A stretch of 64,000 nt of DNA, taken from positions 372,001 through 436,000 of the forward strand of contig NZ_CP020778.1 of NCBI RefSeq assembly GCF_002101295.1. Reading direction: 5' to 3'. Made by a program: the position numbers and the translations under genes. The notes beneath the pieces were generated by a model, which worked only from the letters and a program-made list of their open reading frames with translations, had not been told where the DNA came from and did no database searches. Source of the stretch: Candidatus Pelagibacter sp. RS40 (GTDB taxonomy: Bacteria; Pseudomonadota; Alphaproteobacteria; Pelagibacterales; Pelagibacteraceae). Numbering within the stretch: the first letter of the stretch is position 1; the number at the start of each line of letters is the position of its first letter. Shown here piece by piece: positions 18,711 through 27,038 of the stretch.

Positions 18711-19412
18711 ATGACTTTAGAGGAAAAAAATCAAAATGACATTTTAAATGAATTCAATGATCCCAACGAAATAGAATTCATCTTTAGCGATAAACCGATA
18801 AATAGATTTAAAACTAAACCAGAAGTAGAAGATAAGATTTCTCTTTTAGCAAAACTAAAAAATGATTTACAAAATATCAAAAATTGTGAGCTAAAGGAAA
18901 GTGCTAAAAAACTTGTATTCAGTGATGGAAATTCCAATAGCAAAATAATGATTGTTGGAGAAGGACCAGGTCAAAAAGAGGATGAGGTCGGCAAACCTTT
19001 TGTGGGAGATGCAGGCTTATTATTAAATAAAATGTTAAAAGCAATAAATATAAATAGACAAGATATTTATATTACTAATGTTGTAAATTATAGACCTCCT
19101 AATAATAGAAAACCGGAGCCTGCTGAAATAACACGATACTCAGAATATTTAAGAAAACATATATCAATAATAAATCCAAAGATTTTAATTTTAATGGGTA
19201 GCACTGCAATGGAGTCGTTATTTGGATCAAAAATTAAAATTTCAAAAGAAAGAGGAAATTGGAAAGATGTGATTATAAACAATAAAAGCTACTTAACAAT
19301 GATAACATTTCATCCAGCGTATCTTTTAAGGCAACCAGAGCAAAAAAAATACTCTTGGGCAGATCTTAAAGAAATAAGAAAAAAAATTGATGAATTAGAA
19401 ATAAACTTATAA
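18711..19412 (+). CDS. Uracil-DNA glycosylase superfamily protein (family-4-like, lacking iron-sulfur cysteines)
   Basis: This 233-aa protein has family-4 UDG motifs: IVGEGPGQKEDEVGKPFVGDAG (motif 1) and TFHPAYLLRQPEQK (motif 2). Family-4 enzymes excise uracil from DNA and normally hold a [4Fe-4S] cluster with four cysteines. Here only one cysteine remains in the corresponding N-terminal place (KNCELKESA), and the positions expected in the NVVNYRPPNNR and ITRYSEYL regions are Tyr. From memory, related alphaproteobacterial homologues look the same. Catalysis is therefore inferred. It is followed by a 44-aa membrane ORF. Confidence 0.85.
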   Translation: MTLEEKNQNDILNEFNDPNEIEFIFSDKPINRFKTKPEVEDKISLLAKLKNDLQNIKNCELKESAKKLVFSDGNSNSKIMIVGEGPGQKEDEVGKPFVGDAGLLLNKMLKAININRQDIYITNVVNYRPPNNRKPEPAEITRYSEYLRKHISIINPKILILMGSTAMESLFGSKIKISKERGNWKDVIINNKSYLTMITFHPAYLLRQPEQKKYSWADLKEIRKKIDELEINL

Positions 19413-19416
19413 ATTT

Positions 19417-19551
19417 ATGATAGGACTACACAAAAAGTACTTAAATTTTTATAAAAAAAAATTTAATCTTTCAGATTATAGTTTGGTTTTGATATCTTTC
19501 TTCAAGGGTTTATTTATTGGATTAATTATTTATCATTTTTTTTTTAAATAA
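19417..19551 (+). CDS. Small single-pass membrane protein (44 aa)
   Basis: An ATG at 19417 opens a 44-codon frame that fits exactly between the UDG-like gene and rnhB; its TAA overlaps the rnhB ATG (TAATG). The N-terminal 17 residues are basic (HKKYLNFYKKKF), and about residues 22-43 form one hydrophobic TM helix ending HFFFK, suggesting an N-in topology. I do not recognise the family. The tight fit with both neighbours and the absence of any other explanation for the gap support a real gene, but there is no clear ribosome-binding site. Confidence 0.6.
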   Translation: MIGLHKKYLNFYKKKFNLSDYSLVLISFFKGLFIGLIIYHFFFK

Positions 19552-20120
19552 TGAAAAAGGTAGCTGGAGTTGATGAAGTTGGAAGAGGAAGTTTAGTTGG
19601 TCCAGTATGTGCTGCTGCAGTAATATTTAAAAAAAATATAGATAAAAGTAAGATTAAAGATTCTAAAAAACTTTCAAAAGAAAAAAGAAATATTTTAGAA
19701 AAATATATTAAAAAAAACTCTATCTGGAGCGTTGGATTTGCCTCTTTAAAAGAGATTGAAAAATTAAATATTCTAAATGCATCTTTATTGGCCATGAAAA
19801 GATCGATTAAAAAACTTAAAATAAAACCTACATCAACATTAATTGATGGAAATAAATCGCCAGAAATGAAGGGTTACAAACTTAAGTCTGTAATTAGGGG
19901 AGATCAAAAAATATCCGAAATATCGGCAGCATCTATAATTGCTAAGGTTGCAAGAGATCGGCTAATTACAAATATGTCCAAAAAATTTAAAGAATATGCT
20001 TGGGATAAAAATGCAGGATATGGAACTAAAGAACATCTAAAAGCCATTAAGAAATTTGGTATAACGAAGCATCATCGAAAAAACTTTAGGCCTATACACA
20101 ACATATTGAGTCATAAGTAA
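19551..20120 (+). CDS. rnhB: Ribonuclease HII
   Basis: This 189-aa enzyme nicks DNA at embedded ribonucleotides and degrades RNA-DNA hybrids. The catalytic Asp-Glu pair is in AGVDEVGRGSLVGPV (residues 4-18) and further acidic residues are in TLIDGNK and AASIIAKVARDRLI. Length is standard. It precedes ccrM, as in several alphaproteobacteria, and its 3' end contains the first of four GANTC sites leading into the ccrM promoter. Confidence 0.95.
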   Translation: MKKVAGVDEVGRGSLVGPVCAAAVIFKKNIDKSKIKDSKKLSKEKRNILEKYIKKNSIWSVGFASLKEIEKLNILNASLLAMKRSIKKLKIKPTSTLIDGNKSPEMKGYKLKSVIRGDQKISEISAASIIAKVARDRLITNMSKKFKEYAWDKNAGYGTKEHLKAIKKFGITKHHRKNFRPIHNILSHK

Positions 20121-20159
20121 AACTTACAACAAGTAGAGTCTATTTTTTTCAATCTCTGG

Positions 20160-20188
20160 TTGACGCGGAATCTACCCTGGAGTCTAAT
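20160..20188 (+). promoter_or_regulatory. Probable ccrM promoter with embedded GANTC sites
   Basis: A TTGACG box (20160-20165) and a TCTAAT box (20183-20188) are spaced by 17 bp, each matching five of six sigma-70 consensus bases. GANTC sites lie at 20168-20172 and 20180-20184, within the core promoter, and two more occur upstream at 20108-20112 and 20136-20140. The ccrM ATG follows at 20202, implying a very short leader. The product methylates GANTC, so methylation feedback on its own promoter is plausible, as known from Caulobacter. Confidence 0.6.
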
Positions 20189-20201
20189 TACTTTTTTAAA
20201 A

Positions 20202-21275
20202 ATGATAGTTAAAAATTTACAGAACAAAATTATAAATGGGGACAGTCTAAAAGAATTAAAAAAAATTCCTGATGAAACATTTGATCTAATTTTTGCAGAT
20301 CCACCTTATAATTTACAATTACAAAACAGTTTAATTAGACCAGACAGATCTAGAGTGAATGCAGTGGATGATAAATGGGATCAATTTGAAAGTTTTAAAT
20401 CCTATGATGAGTTTACATACGAATGGCTAAAACAATCAAATAGAGTATTAAAAAAAGATGGGTCTATTTGGGTCATAGGCAGTTATCATAATATTTTTAG
20501 AGTAGGAAAAATAATTCAGGATCTTGGTTTCTGGATTTTAAACGATGTAATCTGGAGTAAAAATAACCCTATGCCAAATTTTCGAGGTACCAGGTTTACT
20601 AATGCTCACGAAACATTGATTTGGGCATCAAAAAGTAAAAAGTCAAAATATACTTTTAATTATCAATCAATGAAGTCATTTAACGATGATCTACAAATGC
20701 GATCCACATGGAATTTACCAATATGTAACGGTAAAGAAAGATTAAAAGATAATGGAACGAAAGTACATTCAACCCAAAAACCAGAAGCTTTACTACATAG
20801 GGTAGTATTAGCCTCTACAAATAAAAATGATTTTATTTTAGATCCTTTTTTAGGATCAGGTACAACTGCTGTGGTTTCAAAAAAATTAGGACGATCTTAT
20901 TTTGGAATAGAAAAAGAAAAAAAATATTTTGAAGCTGCGAACAAACGGATAAAAAATACTAAAATTATTATGGATGAATATTTGGATACACTCCGGAATA
21001 ATAAATCAAAGCCGAGAGTGCCTTTTGGTTCATTAATTGAATTAGGTGTTATAAAGCCTGGTACAGAAATTTACGACCAAAAAAAGAAAGTATTTGCAAA
21101 AGTTATGGTTGATGGAAGTATTAAACATAAAGAGAACGAGGGATCTATTCACAAAGTAGCTGCTCAGATATTAGGCGCAGAAAGCTGCAATGGTTGGACC
21201 TATTGGCATTATCAAGTAGGAAATAGTTTAAAGCCTATTGATGAACTTAGACAACGTCTACGGCCAAGAGCTTAA
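20202..21275 (+). CDS. ccrM: CcrM-type DNA adenine methyltransferase (GANTC)
   Basis: This is a 357-aa beta-class N6-adenine methyltransferase: the catalytic DPPY (FADPPYNL) precedes the SAM motif FLDPFLGSGTTA. The C-terminal region from about residue 265 is the RAMA-type domain (KPRVPFGSLIELGVIKPG through WTYWHYQVG) found in CcrM, which methylates GANTC and couples replication to gene expression in alphaproteobacteria. I start it at the ATG at 20202 (MIVKNLQNKII), because a longer TTG start at 20160 would lie inside the promoter. Length equals that of Caulobacter CcrM. It overlaps the convergent monooxygenase by 4 bp. Confidence 0.93.
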   Translation: MIVKNLQNKIINGDSLKELKKIPDETFDLIFADPPYNLQLQNSLIRPDRSRVNAVDDKWDQFESFKSYDEFTYEWLKQSNRVLKKDGSIWVIGSYHNIFRVGKIIQDLGFWILNDVIWSKNNPMPNFRGTRFTNAHETLIWASKSKKSKYTFNYQSMKSFNDDLQMRSTWNLPICNGKERLKDNGTKVHSTQKPEALLHRVVLASTNKNDFILDPFLGSGTTAVVSKKLGRSYFGIEKEKKYFEAANKRIKNTKIIMDEYLDTLRNNKSKPRVPFGSLIELGVIKPGTEIYDQKKKVFAKVMVDGSIKHKENEGSIHKVAAQILGAESCNGWTYWHYQVGNSLKPIDELRQRLRPRA

Positions 21276-22405
21276 TTCTTATAAATTTTACCCAAATAAT
21301 TTTCTAAAAAACTTTTATTTTTAGAAAGATATTTAAGAAAAATATTTCTAAAAAAAACATTTATAGGATTTGCAATATGGAATGCATGGTGATTTATGGA
21401 AGATCTAGAATTTATCTGTTTCGTCTTTAAAACTCTTTTTTTATAATAATTTGATAAATTATTATTTAGATCATTGAAAAGATCATTTGCAGATTCAATT
21501 GATTGTGATGCTCCTTGCGCAAAAGAGGGTGGAAATGAAAAGAACGCATCACCCATTAAAAATATATTTTTATTATTGGGTATTTTAATTTTTTTACTCA
21601 CAAAAATTGGAAAGCATTTAATTTCATTTACCAACTCAGATAAATTTAAATCTGATTTTGAGGAAATCTGGCTCATTAAGTTATTTATAAAAATTTTATC
21701 TTTAAATAGACTTCTATTTGTAATCTCAGATCCTACTAATTTTTTTCTTACTATAGATATAAAATTAAATTCGTTATTTTGATTGATAGGATAGATTACA
21801 AAGTGAAAATTTGACCCTAAATATAGTGAAATATCTGAATTTTCGAAGTTCTGAATATTCCCTCTAAGTGCAATTGAATTAAAATACTTTGGTGTACCCT
21901 CCTTTTTAAATAAAATTTCTTTTGTTCTTGAATAAACTCCATCAGCTGCAACTATGTAATCAAATTCCTCTTTGGTATTATCGCTGAAAGATAATTTTAA
22001 TTTCTCATATTCCTCAATATTAATGAGATCAGAGTTAAAAATTATTTTATCTTTTGGGATATTACTTAACAAAAATTCTATTAATTTTGATCTTTTTAAT
22101 GTTGTATATCTGTTATTCTCAAAGTTAAATTGAGATAAGTCAATATCACATATCTTTTCCAACACTTTTGCATCAAAAAAATTTACTTTTTTTGGAAAAA
22201 ATACTTCGCTCGCATTCATTGTTTGAAATCCAATTTTATTTAGAAGATTAATGCTGTTTACTGATAACTGTATCCCATAACCATCGCTTAAATCTAATGA
22301 GGGTTTTTTTTCAAAAATTTTATAAGAAAAAGAGGTATTTTTTTCTAAAAGGTTTGCGAGAAAAAGACCAGAAATTCCAGATCCAACTATTGCAATACTT
22401 TTCAT
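21272..22405 (-). CDS. FAD-dependent monooxygenase (UbiH/Coq6-like or aromatic hydroxylase family)
   Basis: This 377-aa flavoprotein has the N-terminal dinucleotide-binding motif GSGISGLFLANLLEK, a DG-type motif in YIVAADGVYSRT, and the GD motif LMGDAFFSFPPSFAQGASQSIESA, as in p-hydroxybenzoate hydroxylase relatives. Members hydroxylate aromatic rings, including ubiquinone precursors. I cannot tell a ubiquinone hydroxylase from another monooxygenase by sequence alone. It lies 4 bp downstream of mutY on the minus strand. Confidence 0.75.
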   Translation of the reverse strand: MKSIAIVGSGISGLFLANLLEKNTSFSYKIFEKKPSLDLSDGYGIQLSVNSINLLNKIGFQTMNASEVFFPKKVNFFDAKVLEKICDIDLSQFNFENNRYTTLKRSKLIEFLLSNIPKDKIIFNSDLINIEEYEKLKLSFSDNTKEEFDYIVAADGVYSRTKEILFKKEGTPKYFNSIALRGNIQNFENSDISLYLGSNFHFVIYPINQNNEFNFISIVRKKLVGSEITNRSLFKDKIFINNLMSQISSKSDLNLSELVNEIKCFPIFVSKKIKIPNNKNIFLMGDAFFSFPPSFAQGASQSIESANDLFNDLNNNLSNYYKKRVLKTKQINSRSSINHHAFHIANPINVFFRNIFLKYLSKNKSFLENYLGKIYKN

Positions 22406-22409
22406 TTTA

Positions 22410-23393
22410 TCATGATACTGAATTTAATATTTTTTTTGTAAATGAAGGTAAAATATAATTTTTAATATTTTCTTTGTTCAACATTATACTGTTATTTGTT
22501 TTTTTAACTTTAATATTTTTATTAATAATTATTTTCATATCCATATTTGACATTTTTACATTTATTTTTTTTTGAGTTGAATTTTCAAATTTATTCTCAT
22601 CTATTTCTATCATTGGAAAAATAATCAAATTTTTTAAAAAATTGAATTTTTTATTTTTTATTAATAAATAATTATTTTTATATTTATTCACATTTGCTTC
22701 AAAGTATTTTATTTTGTTAAACTTATTTTTTGATTTGATTAAAAAATCTTTTTTCTTATAAGATTTACAATTTTGTGTAAGTGGACAGCGAAAGCAATAT
22801 GGCAATGAAGGCTTACAAATTAATGCTCCTATCTCCATGATTGCTTGTGCATAATCACTTGATCTTTTTGAAAATCCAAAAAAGGATTTTTTTTTATTTA
22901 AGTTTTCTTTGGATATTTCATAATCAGTTTTAAGTAAAAAAACTCTTTTTAGTATTCTTTCAACGTTTCCATCCATTGGAATATAAGGCTTATTATGTGC
23001 AATTGCTAAAATTGATCTCGAAGTATACTCACCAATTCCTGGGAGAGATTTAAGTGTTTCAATATCTTCTGGTAATTCACCTTTATAGTCCTTTAATAGT
23101 TTTATTGCAGTTTTTTTTAAATTTCTCGCTCTAGAATAATACCCAAGTCCTTCCCAGTTTTTTAAAATTTTGTGGTCACTTGATTTAGCCAATAATTTTA
23201 AATTTGGAAATTCTTTTATAAACTTTTCAAAATAAGGAATAACAGTTTTAACCTGTGTTTGTTGAAGCATAAATTCACTTACAAGAGTAAAGTAGTCTTG
23301 TTTTTTTTTCGAAACTTTTTTTCTCCAAGGTAGGGTTCTTTTATTATTATCGTACCAATATAGAATTTTTTTTGGTATGTTTTGATTTGTCAT
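22410..23393 (-). CDS. mutY: A/G-specific adenine glycosylase
   Basis: This 327-aa HhH-GPD glycosylase removes adenine mispaired with 8-oxoguanine. The helix-hairpin-helix LPGIGEYTSRSILAIA leads to the catalytic Asp in MDGNVERIL, and the [4Fe-4S] ligands C-x6-C-x2-C-x5-C are intact (CKPSLPYCFRCPLTQNC). The C-terminal NUDIX-like domain is divergent and lysine-rich. The ATG at 23393 (MTNQNIPKK) is preferred to an upstream TTG because it matches the family N terminus. It directly abuts the divergent DciA-like start, with no bases between. Confidence 0.92.
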   Translation of the reverse strand: MTNQNIPKKILYWYDNNKRTLPWRKKVSKKKQDYFTLVSEFMLQQTQVKTVIPYFEKFIKEFPNLKLLAKSSDHKILKNWEGLGYYSRARNLKKTAIKLLKDYKGELPEDIETLKSLPGIGEYTSRSILAIAHNKPYIPMDGNVERILKRVFLLKTDYEISKENLNKKKSFFGFSKRSSDYAQAIMEIGALICKPSLPYCFRCPLTQNCKSYKKKDFLIKSKNKFNKIKYFEANVNKYKNNYLLIKNKKFNFLKNLIIFPMIEIDENKFENSTQKKINVKMSNMDMKIIINKNIKVKKTNNSIMLNKENIKNYILPSFTKKILNSVS

Positions 23394-23876
23394 ATGAATA
23401 TTAAATACAATACTAAGCAGAGATATAAATCCATTCAAGGTTTAAGATCTTTTAAGGATACTTTGCCCAAAGAGGCAAAAAGAATACTTAATAAAAAAGG
23501 GGATGTTTATAATAAAACTCTTGATAATTGGAAATATATAGTTGGTAAAGAATTATTCAAAGAATGTTATCCAAAATCATTTAAGGGATCTAATAAGGTA
23601 AAAAATAGTTGTTTGACTATAATGGTTAAAAGAGGGTCTGAAGTGAATTTAGAATATTCTAAAAATGAAATTATAAAAAAAATGAATGCATTCTTCGGAT
23701 ATGAAGTTGTTCAAACTATAAAACTAAATACATTTGATGGATTTTTGGAAAAAAAGCTCAAAAAAAGCCCTGATTATGCGACAAAAAACAAACACATAAA
23801 AGACATAAGTAATATTAGAAATGAAAAAGTTAGAAATTCTTTAATAGAGTTAAGCAATTTATACAAAAAAAAATGA
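23394..23876 (+). CDS. DUF721/DciA-family protein
   Basis: This 160-aa protein has the DUF721 pattern: TLDNWKYIVGKELFKECYP, a strand-rich SCLTIMVKRGSEVNLEY, and an INxxFGY-like segment (KKMNAFFGYEVVQTIK). DUF721 includes DciA, the replicative-helicase loader of bacteria that lack DnaC, so a role in loading DnaB is plausible; a direct test is lacking. I start at the ATG at 23394 rather than a TTG four codons upstream. It abuts mutY head to head and overlaps the DsbA-like gene by 4 bp, an order shared with other alphaproteobacteria. Confidence 0.75.
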   Translation: MNIKYNTKQRYKSIQGLRSFKDTLPKEAKRILNKKGDVYNKTLDNWKYIVGKELFKECYPKSFKGSNKVKNSCLTIMVKRGSEVNLEYSKNEIIKKMNAFFGYEVVQTIKLNTFDGFLEKKLKKSPDYATKNKHIKDISNIRNEKVRNSLIELSNLYKKK

Positions 23877-24451
23877 AAAAAATTTTATTAACCTTTTTAT
23901 TATCCTTCTTTTTATTCCCTAATATCTCAAGTTCTGATGTAAGACCAATAATTGATGGAAATATTGATGCAAAAGTCAAGTTAGTAGTATTTGAATCTTT
24001 AACCTGCGGTTTTTGTGCAAACTTCCATAAGAAAATTTATCCAGAATTAAAGAAAGAGTTTATTGATAAAGGTTTTGTTTCAATTGAATATAAAAATTTT
24101 CCTTTAGATATCGCAGCATTTAATGCAGCAAAAATTGCTCATTGTAAAAACGACGGCAATTCTGAAGTCTTACACTATCTCTATGAGAAGCAAAGTGAAT
24201 GGGTAAGAGGTGGTTCAATTGATGATGCAAACAAAAACATAAAAGAGCTTATAGAAAATTCTAGTTTCAAAATAGATATTGAGAGTTGTTTAGCTGATAA
24301 ATCTGTAGAAGATCATATACTCGAAGACCGAATCAATGGTGTAAAAAAATATAAAGTTAAAGCAACCCCTACTCTAATAATTAATGGCAAAAAGTTTGAT
24401 AATCCAACAGACTATAAAAAATTAAAAAAATACATAGAAAAACTGATATAA
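23873..24451 (+). CDS. DsbA-family thiol-disulfide protein
   Basis: This 192-aa periplasmic thioredoxin-fold protein has a cleavable signal (about residues 1-20, ending SSS), the active-site Cys-Gly-Phe-Cys in LTCGFCANFHKKI, and the cis-proline segment KATPTLIING. DsbA-like proteins oxidise or isomerise exported proteins' cysteines. The CGFC motif differs from the classic CPHC, so its redox role is uncertain; related alphaproteobacterial proteins sit in the same mutY-DUF721-dsbA-smc order. It overlaps the DUF721 gene by 4 bp and precedes smc by 8 bp. Confidence 0.88.
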   Translation: MKKILLTFLLSFFLFPNISSSDVRPIIDGNIDAKVKLVVFESLTCGFCANFHKKIYPELKKEFIDKGFVSIEYKNFPLDIAAFNAAKIAHCKNDGNSEVLHYLYEKQSEWVRGGSIDDANKNIKELIENSSFKIDIESCLADKSVEDHILEDRINGVKKYKVKATPTLIINGKKFDNPTDYKKLKKYIEKLI

Positions 24452-24459
24452 GTTAGCGA

Positions 24460-27033
24460 ATGGAATTTAAAAAAATCCAGCTTACTGGATTTAAATCATT
24501 CGCAGAAAAAACCAACTTTCTTATTGAAGAAGGTTTGACAGGTATTGTTGGTCCAAATGGTTGCGGGAAATCAAATATTGTTGAGTCTTTAAGATGGTGT
24601 ATGGGAGAAACATCAGCAAAAAGTATGAGAGGCTCTGGGATGGAAGATGTAATATTCTCTGGAACATCAAATAAACCGTCAAAAAATATTGCCGAAGTAT
24701 CTATTGCTTTAAGTAATGAAAATAAAGACGGACCAATACAGTACAACGATCTTGACGAAATAGAAATCAAAAGAAAAATTGAAAAAGATAAAGGATCGAA
24801 ATTTTACATAAACAATAAGGAAGTTAGAGCAAAAGATGCGCAAATGTTTTTTGCAGATTTATCTACTGGAGCACATTCACCATCTTTGATTAGCCAAGGT
24901 AGAATTGGAGCTTTGGTAACAGCAAAACCTGCTGACAGAAGAGCAATACTAGAGGAAGCAGCAGGAATTGCAGGTTTACACGTTAGAAGGCACGAGGCAG
25001 AACTTAGATTAAGTGCAGCAGAGAATAACTTAAAAAGAGCAGACGAATTGAGAAGACAACAAGAAAGACAACTTGCAAATTTGCAAAAGCAAGCAGAAGA
25101 GGCTGCAAAATATAAATCAGTATCTGAGGAAATTAAAAAAGTTGAGGCAGGTCTATATTATTTAAAACTTAAAGATATTGATCATGAAATAAAACTAGAA
25201 AATGAGATAAATACTGAGGCGGAAGATCAAGTTAAAGAGTTTAATTCACAATTAGAGAATTTGGAAAAAAGAATTACAGATGAAACTAACAAGGTAACAC
25301 CAATTAGAGAGAGAAACATTGAAAATCTATCTAAAATTCAGAGACTTAATCTAGAATTAAAAAGTCTTGATGAAGAAAATGAGAGAATTGAAGAGGAGAT
25401 TAAGTCTATAAAAAATTCACTAAGAATGATTGATGAAGATATTGATAGGGAAAAAAGTATTGTAATTGATGCAAACTCAAATGAAAAAAGACTTAAAGAG
25501 GAAAAAGGCGAGTTAATAGAAATAGATTCTAAATATTATGAAACTGAAAAATTATCTAATCAAGATCTAGATGTTGCAAAAGAAAATTTGAAAAGAGAAC
25601 AAGATAAAGTAGATAGAATTTTAGATACATTTAGTTCAGAAAATTTAAAGAAGAATATTGAACAAATAAATAAAATTATTGATCAGATAACAGCTGCAAA
25701 AAATTTAATAAATGAACAAAATAATTCAGCTGCCTTGAAAGTTTTGGATGAATGTAAGGAGAACTTATCTTATTTAAATATAAAAATTAAAGATGCAGAG
25801 GAAGGTGATAAAATCACTGTATTGAACGAGACAAATGAAATAATTAAAAAACTTCAAGAAAAATACGCTGATATTTATAGCAATAACCAAAATATTAAAA
25901 AAGAGTCTGTTAAAAGAAATGAAAGAATTCAAAAGATAGATTTAGAAATTGAAAGTTGGAAAAATCTATTAACTAATTCTGAAAAAATGGTGAGGGAGTT
26001 AAACGATAGAAAAAATAAACAAACATTAAAATTGAATGATCTTGAAAAACAGCCCCAACTGCAAGCAGAGAAAAAAGGACAGATTTCTGAGAGTTTAAGA
26101 ATTTCAGAAAAGGAACAAAATGAAAATGAGACTATCATTGTAGAGATAGATGATAAAATATTAAAATTAAGTAATGAATTAAAAGATACAAAAGAAAATT
26201 CTATTGAGATCAGAGAGAGAAAAGCTAGTTCAGGTGCTACTATAGATGGTTTGAGTAAGAGAAGAAGTGATTTGCTAGAAAGAGTAAGTGCAGAATTAAA
26301 TCTAAGTGAAGAAAAATTGTTAGAATTTTCAAATTTAGAAAAAGAAGTTGAATTTCCTGATGTGGTTACACAAGAAGAGTTGCTTGATGAGAAAAAAAGA
26401 CAAAGGGAAAAATTAGGATCGGTAAATTTAAGAGCTGACGAAGAAACTTCAAAATATGAAGTAGAAATTAAAAAAATGGAAAAAGACAGACAAGATCTTG
26501 TAACCGCTATTATTAAACTAAAAGAAAGTATTTCTGAGCTTAATCAAAAAGGAAGAGAAAGATTGCTTGAGGCTTTTGAGAAAGTTAATAGAAAGTTTAA
26601 TGAAGTATATACTAAATTATTTAATGGTGGAAATGCAAAACTTGAACTTGTTGACTCTGATGATCCATTAGATGCTGGACTAGAAATGTTAGTTAGTCCA
26701 CCTGGCAAAAGACTTCAATCAATTACTTTGTTGTCAGGAGGAGAACAGGCTTTAACAGCCCTGTCTTTAATTTTTGCAGTATTCTTAACGAACCCCTCAC
26801 CAATATGTGTATTGGATGAAGTTGATGCGCCTCTTGACGATGCTAACGTTACAAGATTTTGTAATTTGTTAACTGAATTAACTAAAATAACATCTACAAG
26901 ATTTATAATTGTTACCCACCATGCTTTAACAATGTCAAAGATGGACAGACTTTACGGAGTTACAATGCCAGAAAAAGGAATAAGCCAACTTGTTGCTGTT
27001 GATCTTCAAAAAGCTGAGAGCATGGTTGCTTAA
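24460..27033 (+). CDS. smc: Chromosome segregation protein SMC, unusually short
   Basis: This 857-aa ATPase has an N-terminal head with Walker A GPNGCGKS (31-38), then predicted coiled coil from about 165, and a C-terminal head with the LLSGGEQ signature (about 757-763) and Walker B/D-loop CVLDEVDAPLDDAN (783-796). Bacterial SMCs are usually 1150-1190 aa with a roughly 150-aa hinge at the middle. Here the middle (about 390-460) is only more charged helical sequence with no recognisable hinge. The order of heads and coils is otherwise normal and both ATPase halves look intact. The first atp gene starts 5 bp after the stop. Confidence 0.9.
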   Translation: MEFKKIQLTGFKSFAEKTNFLIEEGLTGIVGPNGCGKSNIVESLRWCMGETSAKSMRGSGMEDVIFSGTSNKPSKNIAEVSIALSNENKDGPIQYNDLDEIEIKRKIEKDKGSKFYINNKEVRAKDAQMFFADLSTGAHSPSLISQGRIGALVTAKPADRRAILEEAAGIAGLHVRRHEAELRLSAAENNLKRADELRRQQERQLANLQKQAEEAAKYKSVSEEIKKVEAGLYYLKLKDIDHEIKLENEINTEAEDQVKEFNSQLENLEKRITDETNKVTPIRERNIENLSKIQRLNLELKSLDEENERIEEEIKSIKNSLRMIDEDIDREKSIVIDANSNEKRLKEEKGELIEIDSKYYETEKLSNQDLDVAKENLKREQDKVDRILDTFSSENLKKNIEQINKIIDQITAAKNLINEQNNSAALKVLDECKENLSYLNIKIKDAEEGDKITVLNETNEIIKKLQEKYADIYSNNQNIKKESVKRNERIQKIDLEIESWKNLLTNSEKMVRELNDRKNKQTLKLNDLEKQPQLQAEKKGQISESLRISEKEQNENETIIVEIDDKILKLSNELKDTKENSIEIRERKASSGATIDGLSKRRSDLLERVSAELNLSEEKLLEFSNLEKEVEFPDVVTQEELLDEKKRQREKLGSVNLRADEETSKYEVEIKKMEKDRQDLVTAIIKLKESISELNQKGRERLLEAFEKVNRKFNEVYTKLFNGGNAKLELVDSDDPLDAGLEMLVSPPGKRLQSITLLSGGEQALTALSLIFAVFLTNPSPICVLDEVDAPLDDANVTRFCNLLTELTKITSTRFIIVTHHALTMSKMDRLYGVTMPEKGISQLVAVDLQKAESMVA

Positions 27034-27038
27034 GACAA

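Noticed and set aside
20160-20201. TTG start extending ccrM by 14 codons
   Set aside because: The extension lies inside the -35/-10-like boxes and GANTC sites, and the ATG at 20202 gives the length of known CcrM proteins.
24453-24770. Antisense frame over the 5' end of smc
   Set aside because: It lies opposite the Walker A region of SMC; its codons reflect that strand's composition.
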